Of a stretch of 64,000 nucleotides of DNA, positions 42,949-51,834 are shown piece after piece. Source of the DNA: JBCCGI01 sp039029355 (GTDB taxonomy: Bacteria > Planctomycetota > UBA1135 > GCA-002686595); contig JBCCGI010000001.1 of NCBI GenBank assembly GCA_039029355.1, positions 124,001 to 188,000 on the forward strand, given 5' to 3'. The notes under the pieces were generated by a model. It was not told where the DNA came from and ran no database searches. It saw nothing but the letters and a program-made list of their open reading frames with translations. The stretch's first letter is position 1, and every line of letters starts with the position of its first letter. The translations under genes were made by a program, and so were the position numbers.

Positions 42949-44156
42949 CAGGCTCGGATCTGGGCCGCGAACGAGGTGCCCGCGCCGCCGCGTGCGTCGG
43001 GCGTGTGGACGAGCAGCTCCTCGACGGTCGCGCCGATGTCCGCGAAGCTCTCGCGCGTGCCGAGGTCGACGCCCGCGCACACGCCCGGGCCGAAGACCAC
43101 GACGGGCACGTATTCGCGGGTGTGGTCGGTCCCCTCGGTGAACGTCGGGTCGTTGCCGTGGTCGGCGGTCAGCAGCACGACATCGCCGGGGCGGAGCTCG
43201 GCCTCGAAGGCGGCGAGGTCGACGTCGAACTCCTCGATCGCCCGCCGGTAGCCGGCGGGGTCGCGGCGGTGTCCGTACAGCATGTCGAAGTCGACCAGGT
43301 TGCAGAACACGAGGCCGCGCTCGACGCGCGCCGCGCAAGCGGTCATGGCGCGCATCCCGTCGCGGTTGCCCTCGGTGTGGATCGACTCGCCCACGCCGCG
43401 GCCGGCGAAGATGTCCTCGATCTTGCCGACGCCCACGACCGGCACGTCGGCGGCGTGCAGGCGGTCCAGCGTCGTCGGCTCGGGGGGCTCGAGCGAGTAG
43501 TCGCGCCGGTTGTAGGTGCGCTCGTAGCCGCCCTCCTCGCCGACGAAGGGCCGCGCGATCACGCGGCCGACGCCGTAGGGCGTCAGGATCTCGCGCGCGA
43601 CCTGGCAGATCTCGTAGAGCCGCTCGAGGCCGAAGGCCGTCTCGTGCGCGGCGACCTGAAAGACGCTGTCCGCGGAGGTGTACACGATCGGCTTGCCCGT
43701 CGCGACGTGCTCGGCGCCGAGGCGCGCGATCACCTCGGTGCCCGAGGCCGGCTTGTTCTCGAGCACGCCGGGCAGGCCGGTGCGCTCGAGGAAGGGCGCG
43801 AGGATCTCGTCGGGAAAGCCGTCGGGATAGGTCGGGAAGCGTTGCGGTAGGACGCAGCCCATCATCTCCCAGTGGCCGGTCGACGTGTCCTTGCCCGCGG
43901 ACTTCTCCGCGCAGCGACCGAACGCACCGGCGGGCTGGGCCGGACAGGCGACCGCCTGGACGCCCTCGATGCACCCCAGCCCGAGCTCGCGCAGGCGCGG
44001 CGCATCGAGGCCGCCGGCCGCACGGACCAGGTGGTCGAGGGTGTGCGTTCCCTCGTCGCCGAAGGCCGCCGCGTCGGGAAGCGCGCCGACACCGAGCGAG
44101 TCGAGCACGATCAGGAAGACGCGCCGCGTGGAAGTGGGCTGGGCCATGAAGCGCAT
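42948..44156 (-). CDS. deoB: Phosphopentomutase
   Basis: 402 aa alkaline-phosphatase-superfamily mutase. Metal ligands are seen in VLDSLGVGALPDA, LVDFDMLYGHRRD, TADHGNDPTF and the TDHTREYVP motif; the phosphorylated Thr lies in the GKDTSTGHWEMMG segment. It interconverts (deoxy)ribose-1-P and -5-P, feeding DeoC and RpiB. Starts at 44156 or 44147 (both ATG) are possible; the second gives the shorter standard N-terminus. First gene of the operon. Confidence 0.95.
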   Translation of the reverse strand: MRFMAQPTSTRRVFLIVLDSLGVGALPDAAAFGDEGTHTLDHLVRAAGGLDAPRLRELGLGCIEGVQAVACPAQPAGAFGRCAEKSAGKDTSTGHWEMMGCVLPQRFPTYPDGFPDEILAPFLERTGLPGVLENKPASGTEVIARLGAEHVATGKPIVYTSADSVFQVAAHETAFGLERLYEICQVAREILTPYGVGRVIARPFVGEEGGYERTYNRRDYSLEPPEPTTLDRLHAADVPVVGVGKIEDIFAGRGVGESIHTEGNRDGMRAMTACAARVERGLVFCNLVDFDMLYGHRRDPAGYRRAIEEFDVDLAAFEAELRPGDVVLLTADHGNDPTFTEGTDHTREYVPVVVFGPGVCAGVDLGTRESFADIGATVEELLVHTPDARGGAGTSFAAQIRA

Positions 44157-44216
44157 GGTATCGGCTGCCCGGGCTCCGTGTCGCGCGTGCCCGCTATGCC
44201 GGCCGCCAAGCGCCCG

Positions 44217-44624
44217 CTAGCGGGGCTCGGGGCGGTACTCGGCGTGGCAGAGCTCGCAGGACATGCGCAGCTCGAAGTACTTCGCCTGCAGCGCGGCCGG
44301 GTCGCCGGAGCGCGCCGCGGACAGCGCCGCGTCGAGCCGCGTCTGGAACAGCGTCTGCCGCTCGCGGAAGTCGGCGGGGTCCCCCTCGAACGTGCCGCGG
44401 GCAACGTAGGCCTCGAACGCAGCGTCGGTCCCCCAGCGCTGGAGGCTCTCGAGCGTACCGAGCGCCTGGTCGGGCTGACCCAGCTGCTGCGCGAGGGCCT
44501 TGTCGTCGTAGTCCATCTGCAGCATCACGGTGTGCAGCGTGTACTTCGAGCGAACCCCGCCTTCGCCGGCGCACGCGGGCAGCAGCGCCAGGGCGAGGAC
44601 GGACGCACCGCGGGCGCCCAGCAC
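44217..44624 (-). CDS. CxxCH lipoprotein, cytochrome-c-like
   Basis: 135 aa. GTG start at 44624. A lipobox (LLPAC) makes it a probable lipoprotein. The mature part is helical, and the C-terminal CELCHAEY is a haem-binding CxxCH motif at the place used by class II (c'-type) cytochromes. The axial and fold assignment rests on that motif and helix pattern. A periplasmic electron-transfer or redox-sensing role is likely. It is 9 bases downstream of the small acidic protein gene. Confidence 0.65.
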   Translation of the reverse strand: MLGARGASVLALALLPACAGEGGVRSKYTLHTVMLQMDYDDKALAQQLGQPDQALGTLESLQRWGTDAAFEAYVARGTFEGDPADFRERQTLFQTRLDAALSAARSGDPAALQAKYFELRMSCELCHAEYRPEPR

Positions 44625-44633
44625 GACGACCCG

Positions 44634-44867
44634 TCAGCCTCCGGTCTTGGAGACGGCTTGGTCGATCGTGTTCTGGACCGCGCTTTCCATCTCCTCGACC
44701 CACTCCTCGCCGAAGTCGCGCTCGAGGAGCTCCCGCTCGGAGAACTCCCAACGACCCGACCGAGGATCGAAGTCAAACTGGTAGTCGTGCTCGCTGCCAT
44801 CGTCCTCGGTGACCATCACCAGGACGATGTTGTTGGGTTCGTCGAGTTCCAGTCGGAAGCTAGCCAT
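44634..44867 (-). CDS. Small acidic hypothetical protein
   Basis: 77 aa, strongly acidic, with a beta-strand-rich first half (FRLELDEPNNIVLVMV) and a helical second half. ATG at 44867. No domain, signal or metal motif was recognised. The 9-base gap to the cytochrome-like gene implies co-transcription. Confidence 0.55.
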   Translation of the reverse strand: MASFRLELDEPNNIVLVMVTEDDGSEHDYQFDFDPRSGRWEFSERELLERDFGEEWVEEMESAVQNTIDQAVSKTGG

Positions 44868-44996
44868 CGTTCGATCGTGCGTGGAGAAGAGGTCGCCCCG
44901 TCCGCCGGGAGGTCCGGCGGACGGTCGTCCAGGGGCGCAGAATACCTGGATTCCCGCCCCGGTGGCAACGTCGCTCCGATCCGGCGGTGTCGGGGG

Positions 44997-45326
44997 CTAG
45001 CCGGCGGCCTCGCCCTCGCACGCCGCCGACTCGTCGAGGAGCAGGTCGAACTCCCGGTCCTCGCGCCATTTCGACACGCTGTGAAGCTGCTGTTTGACCT
45101 CCTTCAGGACGGCGAGATAGCCCTCGTCAATGGGCACCCGGCCCACGTCGACCAGCCCGCCGTGGGTGTCGAAGAGTTCGAGTTGGAGTTGGCTACTCCT
45201 TCCCTCATCGGGGCGCAGGGCGACGAGCGTCAGCTCGGGTCGCTCTCCGCCGCCGATAGGACGAACGCGATAACGTGCTGATTGTCCCGGAGCTAAGCGG
45301 AACATCCGTAGCGGCATAGCAATCAT
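44997..45326 (-). CDS. Hypothetical soluble protein
   Basis: 109 aa from the ATG at 45326, where a GGAGG element lies 7 bases upstream on the minus strand; the longer reading frame is rejected for that reason. The protein has a beta-rich body (FRLAPGQSARYRVRPIGGG) and an acidic end. No known domain. It is divergent from the squalene-synthase-like gene. Confidence 0.6.
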   Translation of the reverse strand: MIAMPLRMFRLAPGQSARYRVRPIGGGERPELTLVALRPDEGRSSQLQLELFDTHGGLVDVGRVPIDEGYLAVLKEVKQQLHSVSKWREDREFDLLLDESAACEGEAAG

Positions 45327-45491
45327 GAAACCTCCGCGGGGAGACGGAAGGTTGAGAGGGCGGCCGCGGACGGCTCTCCCCTCGCTTCTCTTATTGAATC
45401 TCCTTGAGGTGCCCGCCACGGTTGGCGCGCCCCTCTCTCTCTAGCAACCGAAGGTATGCGGACTCTGTGAGGACGCAAGCACTTCTTCTTC

Positions 45492-46412
45492 GTGAGGAAG
45501 CTGCGCGTCCCGATCTTTAGACTTCGTCGGGTGTACCAGGAGCTGCTCGAACCAACGCCGACCTCGTTGCGTGAGGCTTCTCACAAGTGCCGAAGTTGGC
45601 TGTTTCGTCAGAACCTATGGTTCGCCCTGCTGCTGCGCGCGGATGCTGTGGAATCCGGTAACGCCCTGGCAACGGCCGCCGCGTTCGAGTCGCTGGTGCG
45701 CAAGATCTTCGCGGTTCCCTCGATTGCGCAGCGGGAAGAGCATGCGCACCTACTGGGCCAAGAGATCGATCTCGGCGCCGAAGGGCGTGCGCTGAGCGTG
45801 ATGGGGCGCTCGCTCTCCGAGCCGTTTCAAAGATACGAGATTCCTCCATTTCTTTTTCGAAGCAGGCTTCCGGCCCTGCAGACCGAGGCCTCGCTCGCGA
45901 CGGTTGGAACCCGCGAAGAATTGCACGCACTCGCCAAGCGGCTCGCGCATCCGACCGGCCGCATCGCGCTGCGCATCTTGGGGGCGGCGTCGGAGCGCAA
46001 CGAGGTCCTGGCCGACGCGCTCGCCACCGGCGTTCAGCTTGCGCTCTGGTTGCGGTGGCTCGCGGAAGACTGGCGCGCCGGCCGTCTGCGCTTGCCGATG
46101 GATGAGCTCGCTCACCACCGCGTCGACCTCGCGTCGCTCTCGAGCGAACGCACCGGCGACGGCGTGCGCAGCGTGGTCGCGCGCTCGGTCGCCGATGCGC
46201 GCGAGGCGTTGGCGAAGGGCTGGCCGCTGACCGACGCGCTCGGGCCGCTGCACGGCCGCCGCCTGGCGGTCTTCCTTCGCTGGCACGCGGCCTCGCTGTC
46301 GGCGATCGAGTTCGCGGACTACGACGCGCTGCGCCATCCGCCGCGCGGCGGCCTGCTGCGTGGGCTCGCGTGCGTCGCCGCGGGCTCGGCTACGGTGCGC
46401 GCGCCCTTCTAG
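45492..46412 (+). CDS. Degenerate squalene/phytoene-synthase-family protein
   Basis: 306 aa from the GTG at 45492. The C-terminal half matches the trans-isoprenyl diphosphate synthase (head-to-head) family: RILGAASERNEVLADALATGVQLALWLRWLAED then GRLRLPMDELAHHRVDL, in the layout of the second Asp-rich region. The usual QxxNxxRDxxED acid pair is reduced (RWLAED) and the first DDxxD region is not recognisable (LLLRADAVESGNA). It may not catalyse prenyl condensation. No hopanoid or carotenoid genes are nearby. The fold assignment is moderate and the function open. Confidence 0.55.
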   Translation: MRKLRVPIFRLRRVYQELLEPTPTSLREASHKCRSWLFRQNLWFALLLRADAVESGNALATAAAFESLVRKIFAVPSIAQREEHAHLLGQEIDLGAEGRALSVMGRSLSEPFQRYEIPPFLFRSRLPALQTEASLATVGTREELHALAKRLAHPTGRIALRILGAASERNEVLADALATGVQLALWLRWLAEDWRAGRLRLPMDELAHHRVDLASLSSERTGDGVRSVVARSVADAREALAKGWPLTDALGPLHGRRLAVFLRWHAASLSAIEFADYDALRHPPRGGLLRGLACVAAGSATVRAPF

Positions 46413-46938
46413 GTGCGCGCCGACGGAGAAGCGGGAGCCGACCTTCCGGAGGCCGACTCCCGCGGGGAGGTTGGAAGCCCGAAGGCTAGTCGGGAATTTT
46501 CTGGGTCCTCTCTCCCAGAGGACGCGGTCACCGTCACCAGGCGGCGCGCGGTCCGCGCGCCGTGTGTGAGCCGCATGGTGCGCAAGAGAGAGGGAGAAAC
46601 GACAACCCGCTGCGGAGGTGCAGCACGCGACTCACTCCGTTGGAAGAGAGGGTTCGGTCGACTGCGCACCCCGAAAATCCGCGCGCACGGATTCGCCCGC
46701 GATGGCCTGAGCTCACCCGCAAGAGGCAGAGACAACGACTCGCAGGCCGCACCCGAAAAGCGCGAGAAACGATGTTGCCATCGGCGCGCGGCGCCGTACC
46801 TCTGGCAACCGAGCCCGCTCGCAAACGGCTAGAATCGGGCTCGAAACACGGTTTCTCGGCGCTGCCCGCCTCTCCCCATCGGCCCCGCTCGGCAGCGCCT
46901 CAACGCAGGGAGCAAGGCGCTCCCGGGAGCGTGCAACG
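46413..46938. other. 526-bp intergenic region with hairpins
   Basis: No convincing gene was found. Three hairpins lie near its left end: GCGGGAG/CTCCCGC (46431-46463, a possible terminator of the synthase-like gene but without a T-run), GTCCTCT/AGAGGAC (46505-46523) and the near-perfect palindrome GGCGCGCGG/CCGCGCGCC (46543-46561). The rest is less regular and presumably holds the promoter of the Kelch-type gene. A structured RNA cannot be excluded. Confidence 0.4.
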
Positions 46939-48522
46939 TTGAAGTCGATCAGGTCCCTCCCTATCGCGGTGCTCGGCGCCGCGGTGGTCTCACTCTCCTC
47001 GTCCCCGTCGTCGCAGTGCATGACCGAGCCGCTCGAGCTCGCGTGGTCCGGAGGCATCATCGGCGACGCGGTGACCTACTCGCTCGCGGGCGACGGCAGC
47101 GTGCTCGCCGCGCTGATCCCATCCCCGTCCCAGGGCCCGACGCCGCTTGCGGCGGTCTTCCCAGCGGACCCGCGCACGCTCGATGTCGGGATCGAGCTGC
47201 TCGACTTCATGTGGGTGGGCTTCCTCGACCCCGCCGGCTCGGCGGAGGTCGTCTACCCGATCCCCGTCGTGCCCACGCTCAGCGGCGTAGCGCTGCACGC
47301 ACAGGCCGTCACCGCGGCGGCCGATCTGTCGCAGGCCTTCGACATCAGCAACCCGGCGAGCTTCCGGCTCGCCTTCCCGGGCGAGTCGCACTACACGGTA
47401 GGCGACCCGACCTTCGCGCGCGCGATGTCCACCGCGACGGTCCTCGCCGACGGGCGCGTGCTGATCGCCGGCGGTGAGGACGTGGTCGTGCCCGACACGA
47501 TGCTCGACTCCTGGGAGATCTTCGACCCTGTCACCGAGACCTTCGTCGCGGAGGGGCCGATGGGCGGATCGCGCTCGCGCCATACCGCGACCCTGCTGGA
47601 CGACGGGCGCGTGCTGATCGTCGGCGGCGTGACGGACCTGGGCGTGGTGCTCACCGACGCGATCGTGCTGGATCCGTGCACCGGCACCTTCCTTCCGGTT
47701 TCCAACCCGATGAAGAAGGGGCGCGTCTACCACACCGCGACGAAGCTCCCCGACGGGCGCGTGGCGATCCTCGGCGGCTCGGCCGCCTTCTCGTCCGGGC
47801 ACGAGGTCGGCTGGCCGCTCTCGATGCAGGGTGAGCTCGTCGAGAGCGTCGACGTCTACGACCCGTCGCTCAACAAGTGGACCGGGATCGCCGCCCTAGA
47901 GGAGGGCGTCACGCTCCACGGGGCGAGCCTGCTGAGCGACGGTACGGTGCTTCTGAGCGGCGGCATCACCGTGGACCCGGGAACCGCCGACCGCATCACG
48001 ACCGGTGTCACGTGGACGTACGACCCGACGGTCGACAAGTTCTTCGCGGCACCGCACATGCCGGAGGCCCGCGCGATGCACGGCTTCAGCGAGACGGCGA
48101 CCGGCGGCGCGATGGTGGTCGGCGGCGCCGACGTCGACCCGATGGGCCCGACCCTGACCCCGTACTCGAACTCGCGCAGCTACGAGGACACGGGCACCGA
48201 CTCGTTCTCGTGGGGCCCGCCGAATCCGTTCCAGGGCGGGCCGCCGATCCTGCGCGGCGAGGTGATGTGCCTGCAGCAGCCCGGCGGCGGCTACGAGTAC
48301 ATCGTCTACCCCTGCCCCGAGATCTTCACGCAGCCGGGCCCGCCGGCGACGATCGACCTGTACGGGCGGACGCCCGGCGGATCCTCGTGGAGCAAGATCG
48401 GCAACACGCTCGAGTGGCGCCGCCACACCGCCAGCGCGATCCTGCCGGGCGAGGAGCGCGTGCTGATGCCGGGAGCCGGCGCGATCGACGCGACCTCGGC
48501 GGAGGTGTTCGCGATTCCCTAG
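46939..48522 (+). CDS. Secreted Kelch-repeat beta-propeller protein
   Basis: 527 aa, TTG start. Signal peptide (IAVLGAAVVSLSSSP). From about residue 150, repeats of the form TATxLxDGRVLIxGG followed by a hydrophobic strand (ADGRVLIAGGE, DDGRVLIVGGV, PDGRVAILGGS, SDGTVLLSGGI) mark a Kelch/galactose-oxidase-central-domain-like propeller. No copper or other catalytic residues were identified. Probably an extracellular binding or adhesion protein. Its stop codon abuts the stop of the convergent kinase gene. Confidence 0.75.
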   Translation: MKSIRSLPIAVLGAAVVSLSSSPSSQCMTEPLELAWSGGIIGDAVTYSLAGDGSVLAALIPSPSQGPTPLAAVFPADPRTLDVGIELLDFMWVGFLDPAGSAEVVYPIPVVPTLSGVALHAQAVTAAADLSQAFDISNPASFRLAFPGESHYTVGDPTFARAMSTATVLADGRVLIAGGEDVVVPDTMLDSWEIFDPVTETFVAEGPMGGSRSRHTATLLDDGRVLIVGGVTDLGVVLTDAIVLDPCTGTFLPVSNPMKKGRVYHTATKLPDGRVAILGGSAAFSSGHEVGWPLSMQGELVESVDVYDPSLNKWTGIAALEEGVTLHGASLLSDGTVLLSGGITVDPGTADRITTGVTWTYDPTVDKFFAAPHMPEARAMHGFSETATGGAMVVGGADVDPMGPTLTPYSNSRSYEDTGTDSFSWGPPNPFQGGPPILRGEVMCLQQPGGGYEYIVYPCPEIFTQPGPPATIDLYGRTPGGSSWSKIGNTLEWRRHTASAILPGEERVLMPGAGAIDATSAEVFAIP

Positions 48523-51075
48523 CTAGCGATCGAGCGGACGCGCCGGCCGCACGCCGTGCACGTCCGCCGCCGCCGAGGGGAACTCGTCCATCCGGAAGGA
48601 AACGCGAGCGATCAGCGTCACCGCCTCGCGCGTGAGCCAGAAGTGCCCGCCACGCCAGGTGCGGTGCTTGCCGCGCGCGAGGCGCTCGCCGTCGCCCGGG
48701 GCGAGCGGCCAGCGGCCTTCGTCGAGCTCCTCCACCTCGGCATCGACGAAGTCGGTCACGTCGCCGTAGATGTCGAAGACGTCGCGGCACCACTCCGCAA
48801 CGTTGTCGAGCACGTCGTGCAGGCCGTACGCATTGGGCTCGCGCAGCCCAACCTCGGTCGGCGACGTCGCCTCGACGTGCAGGCGCTCGCGCAGGCTGGA
48901 CGCGTCGGGGCCCCAGTACCACGGAGCGCCGCCGACGCCGCCGCGCGCCGCCGCCTCCCACTGCGCCTCGGTGGGCAACGTCAGACCGAGCTGCCGCAGG
49001 ACGCGCGTCGCGTCGTTCCAGCTCACCTCCTGCACGGGCCATAGCGGCTGGGGCTGGACGCGCGCGGCGAAGGAGGCCGTTTCCGCACCCGTGGCCCGGA
49101 GCCACTGCGAGCGGGTCATCTCGTACTTCGAAAGGAAGTAGGGCTCGAGCTCAACCTCGAACACCGGCCCCTCGCGGTCGAGCGCGAGCGTGTCGCGGTG
49201 CGCGTGTCCGTTCTCCTCGCCTTCGCCCGGCCGCATCGCGCCGATCCGGCGCGTACCGCCGGGGATGAGCACGAGCACCAGCCCGGTTTCGGCATCTCGC
49301 ACGAGCTCGCCGTCCGCGCCGCGCACGGCGGGCGCGCCGCTGGCCAGGTGCGCAAACTCAAGCAGGCCCGAGCGCGGGTCGGGCCCGAGCGGAATCAGAC
49401 CGACCTGCGGCGTAAGCAGCATCCCGGCATACCAGTCGGCGCACCAGCGCGCGGCATCGTCCCACTCCGCCGCGTAGCTCTCGACCGTGCGCGCGCGCAC
49501 CGAGCCCGCGAACGCCAGGCGTCGCTCCACCTCGGCAATCGCACCGTCCGGCGCCTCCAAGCCGTCCAGGGCGTCGCGGAACGCAAGCAGCTTGGCCCGC
49601 TCGGTCGTCGACTCTCGCCCCGAGCCAAGCAGGCGCGCGAGGCGTGCGTCGTGCTGCGGGCGTCGCTCGGCGAGCTCGCGCGCGTCACGCAGCCAGCCTT
49701 CGAGGCGCGGAATCAACTCCGGCCGCAGCGGCCAGAGCTCGTCGAGCTCCTCGAGGTACGCCTCGAGGCGATAGCGATCCGCCGCCAGCCGCTCCTCGCG
49801 CTGCCGCGCCGACTGCTGGCGCAAGCTCAGCAGCGCGCCGGCAAAGGCGATCGCCACGGCCGCGCCGATCGCACCGGCGAGGGCACGGTTGCGGCCGATC
49901 CACTTGCGCAGCTCGGCCAGCCCGCCGCTCTCGTACGCCCCCACCACGCGCCCTTCGAGATAGGCGCGCAGATCGGAAGCCAGCGCCGACATGTTTGCGT
50001 AGCGGCGCGCCGGGTCGCGCTCCATCGCCTTGGCGGCGATGGCGACGAGCTCGGGTGGTAACGGACGCTCGGTCAGCGCCTGCGGCGGCCCGGCGCGCAG
50101 GCGCTCCAATATCCTCGCCGCGGGCGGCGACGCGCCGTCTTCGGCGTAGGGCGCATGCCCGGCGAGGAGCCGGTAGAGCAGCGCGCCCGCCGAATACACG
50201 TCGCTGGCCGGCCCCAGCCGGTCGATCTCGCCCGCCGCCTGCTCGGGCGACATGTAGGCCGGCGTGCCGACGACGTCGCCCTCCATCGTCATCAGCCCGC
50301 TCTCGCCGACCTCGCTCCCGTCGGCCAGCCGCAGGTCGCGCTCATCCTCGCGGCCGAGCACGCGCGCCAGGCCCCAGTCCATCACGTAGGCCTCGCCGAA
50401 GCGACCGACCATCACGTTCGAGGGCTTCAGGTCGCGGTGCAGCACGCCACGGTCGTGCGCGAAGGCCATCGTGTCGCAGACGCGGAGCAGCACCTCGAGC
50501 GCGCGCGCCCGCCCGCCGCCGCGCACCAGTAGCTCCTCGAAGCTCTCGCCCTCGATGCGCGGCATGGTGAAGAACACGCGGCCCTCCGCATCGACGCCAC
50601 GCTCGTGGATCGGGACGATGCCGGGGTGGCTCAGGCGGCCGGTGATCTCGGCCTCCTCGACGAAGCGCGATAGCCGCCGCAGCACCGCGCGGCGCGCCGC
50701 GGTGCCCTGCACGCCGGCGTCGGAGCGCACGACCTTCATCGCGAGCACGCGGCCGAGGTCGTTGTCGAACACCTCGTAGACCACGCCCATGCCGCCGCGA
50801 CCCAGCTCGCCGCGCACCTCGAAGCGCGGGTCGTCGGGCACGTCGTGGTCGGGCGCGGGCGCGTCGGTGCCGAGCTCGGAGTCGAGCGCCGAGCTCAGCG
50901 CGTGGATCGCGCGCAGCGCCTCGGCGTGCTCGGGGCGCTCGCGGCAGAAGGCCTCGAAGGCGAGCTCCTCGCCGGCGCTCCGACGCTCGAGGAACTCGAC
51001 GTACGCCTCCTCGGCCGCGTCCGACGCGGGCCAGGACGCCGCGAGGCCGGAGTCGGAGTCAGGCGTCGCCTTCAT
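48523..51075 (-). CDS. Membrane Ser/Thr protein kinase fused to a formylglycine-generating-enzyme-like domain
   Basis: 850 aa. Residues about 84-365 are a Hanks-type kinase: G-loop GRGGMGVV (92-99), Lys114, HRDLKPSN (Asp215), DWG (233-235) in place of DFG, TPAYMSPEQ. A transmembrane helix lies at about 399-421, then a charged helical region (about 422-570), then an FGE-sulfatase/SUMF1-like domain (about 590-850: WLRATG, VSWNDATRVLRQLGLTLPTEAQWEAA, GLHDVLDNVAEW). This layout is a cytoplasmic kinase with an outer sensor-type domain, frequent in Planctomycetes. It overlaps the sigma-factor gene by 17 bases. Confidence 0.92.
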   Translation of the reverse strand: MKATPDSDSGLAASWPASDAAEEAYVEFLERRSAGEELAFEAFCRERPEHAEALRAIHALSSALDSELGTDAPAPDHDVPDDPRFEVRGELGRGGMGVVYEVFDNDLGRVLAMKVVRSDAGVQGTAARRAVLRRLSRFVEEAEITGRLSHPGIVPIHERGVDAEGRVFFTMPRIEGESFEELLVRGGGRARALEVLLRVCDTMAFAHDRGVLHRDLKPSNVMVGRFGEAYVMDWGLARVLGREDERDLRLADGSEVGESGLMTMEGDVVGTPAYMSPEQAAGEIDRLGPASDVYSAGALLYRLLAGHAPYAEDGASPPAARILERLRAGPPQALTERPLPPELVAIAAKAMERDPARRYANMSALASDLRAYLEGRVVGAYESGGLAELRKWIGRNRALAGAIGAAVAIAFAGALLSLRQQSARQREERLAADRYRLEAYLEELDELWPLRPELIPRLEGWLRDARELAERRPQHDARLARLLGSGRESTTERAKLLAFRDALDGLEAPDGAIAEVERRLAFAGSVRARTVESYAAEWDDAARWCADWYAGMLLTPQVGLIPLGPDPRSGLLEFAHLASGAPAVRGADGELVRDAETGLVLVLIPGGTRRIGAMRPGEGEENGHAHRDTLALDREGPVFEVELEPYFLSKYEMTRSQWLRATGAETASFAARVQPQPLWPVQEVSWNDATRVLRQLGLTLPTEAQWEAAARGGVGGAPWYWGPDASSLRERLHVEATSPTEVGLREPNAYGLHDVLDNVAEWCRDVFDIYGDVTDFVDAEVEELDEGRWPLAPGDGERLARGKHRTWRGGHFWLTREAVTLIARVSFRMDEFPSAAADVHGVRPARPLDR

Positions 51076-51709
51076 CGAGCTCGGTGGCGAGGACGCGCGC
51101 CAGCTTCACGCGTGCGCGCGCATGCATGCGTCGCGCGGCGCCGGCGGTCGGAAGGCCCATGGCGAGCGCGATCGCCGCCCAGCGCTCGCGCCCGTTGAAG
51201 CGCTCGATCACCTCGCGATAGCGCGGCTCCAATCGCTCGAGGCCGGCGCGCACGCGGTCGGACAGCTCGGAGCGCTCGGCGCGCTCGACCGGCGTCGGCC
51301 CGGAGTCGACCAGCGGCGGGTCGACCGGCACGTCGCCCGAATCGAGCCCGCCGCGCTCCTGCAGCGCCACGCGCTTGCCGTCGCGCTTCTTGGCGCCGAA
51401 GAACTTGGCCGTGTCGCGGATGCGGTTCTCGACGAGGTACGACATCCAGCGGATCAGCGCGCGCTCGTCGCGCATGTCGAAGCCCTCGAAGCTCTTCACG
51501 ACCTCGATCATCGTCTCCTGCACCAGGTCGTCCGACTCCACGAACTGACGCAGCCCCGGACCGAGGCGCGACCGCACGACCGACAGCACGCGCGGGTAGT
51601 AGCGCCCGAGGATCTCCTCGACGGCTCGCCGGTCGCCCTGCTGGGCGCGCGCGACGAGCTCGAACGTGTCCTGAACAGGATCGTCGGGAGGAGGGCTCGC
51701 GGGGGTCAT
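51059..51709 (-). CDS. ECF-type RNA polymerase sigma factor
   Basis: 216 aa from the ATG at 51709. Sigma region 2 (AVEEILGRYYPRVLSVVRSRLG, DLVQETMIEVVKSFEGF) and region 4 (LEPRYREVIERFNGRERWAAIALAMGLP) are clear. There is no anti-sigma gene beside it. The 17-base overlap with the kinase gene suggests that phosphorylation by that kinase controls it; the region between the two sigma domains is longer than usual and could hold the phosphorylation site. Confidence 0.88.
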   Translation of the reverse strand: MTPASPPPDDPVQDTFELVARAQQGDRRAVEEILGRYYPRVLSVVRSRLGPGLRQFVESDDLVQETMIEVVKSFEGFDMRDERALIRWMSYLVENRIRDTAKFFGAKKRDGKRVALQERGGLDSGDVPVDPPLVDSGPTPVERAERSELSDRVRAGLERLEPRYREVIERFNGRERWAAIALAMGLPTAGAARRMHARARVKLARVLATELDEGDA

Positions 51710-51834
51710 CCGGCCCCAATTAGAGCACAACGTCGATTGGCAAAGCCGGCCTCCTCGTGTGCAATCCAGCGTGCTCGACGGCGCGCCGCGCGGGCGCGCA
51801 GGCCGACCCTTGAGGGGTCCGGAAGGCAGTGGTG

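Noticed and set aside
41338..43251. Plus-strand open frame opposite deoA/deoB
   Set aside because: The minus strand encodes unmistakable thymidine phosphorylase and phosphopentomutase; the plus frame has no recognisable motif.
35500..44200. Full bacterial microcompartment locus
   Set aside because: No BMC-H, BMC-T or BMC-P shell-like gene was found despite RpiB/DeoC extensions, so only the enzymes are reported.
46413..46832. Plus-strand frame in the gap after the synthase-like gene
   Set aside because: Composition is Arg-rich and irregular, with no hydrophobic core, domain or ribosome-binding site; the region instead contains hairpins.
48523..51075. Kinase called inactive because of DWG instead of DFG
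   Set aside because: All other catalytic residues (G-loop, Lys114, Asp215 and the DWG Asp) are present; DWG occurs in active bacterial kinases of this type.
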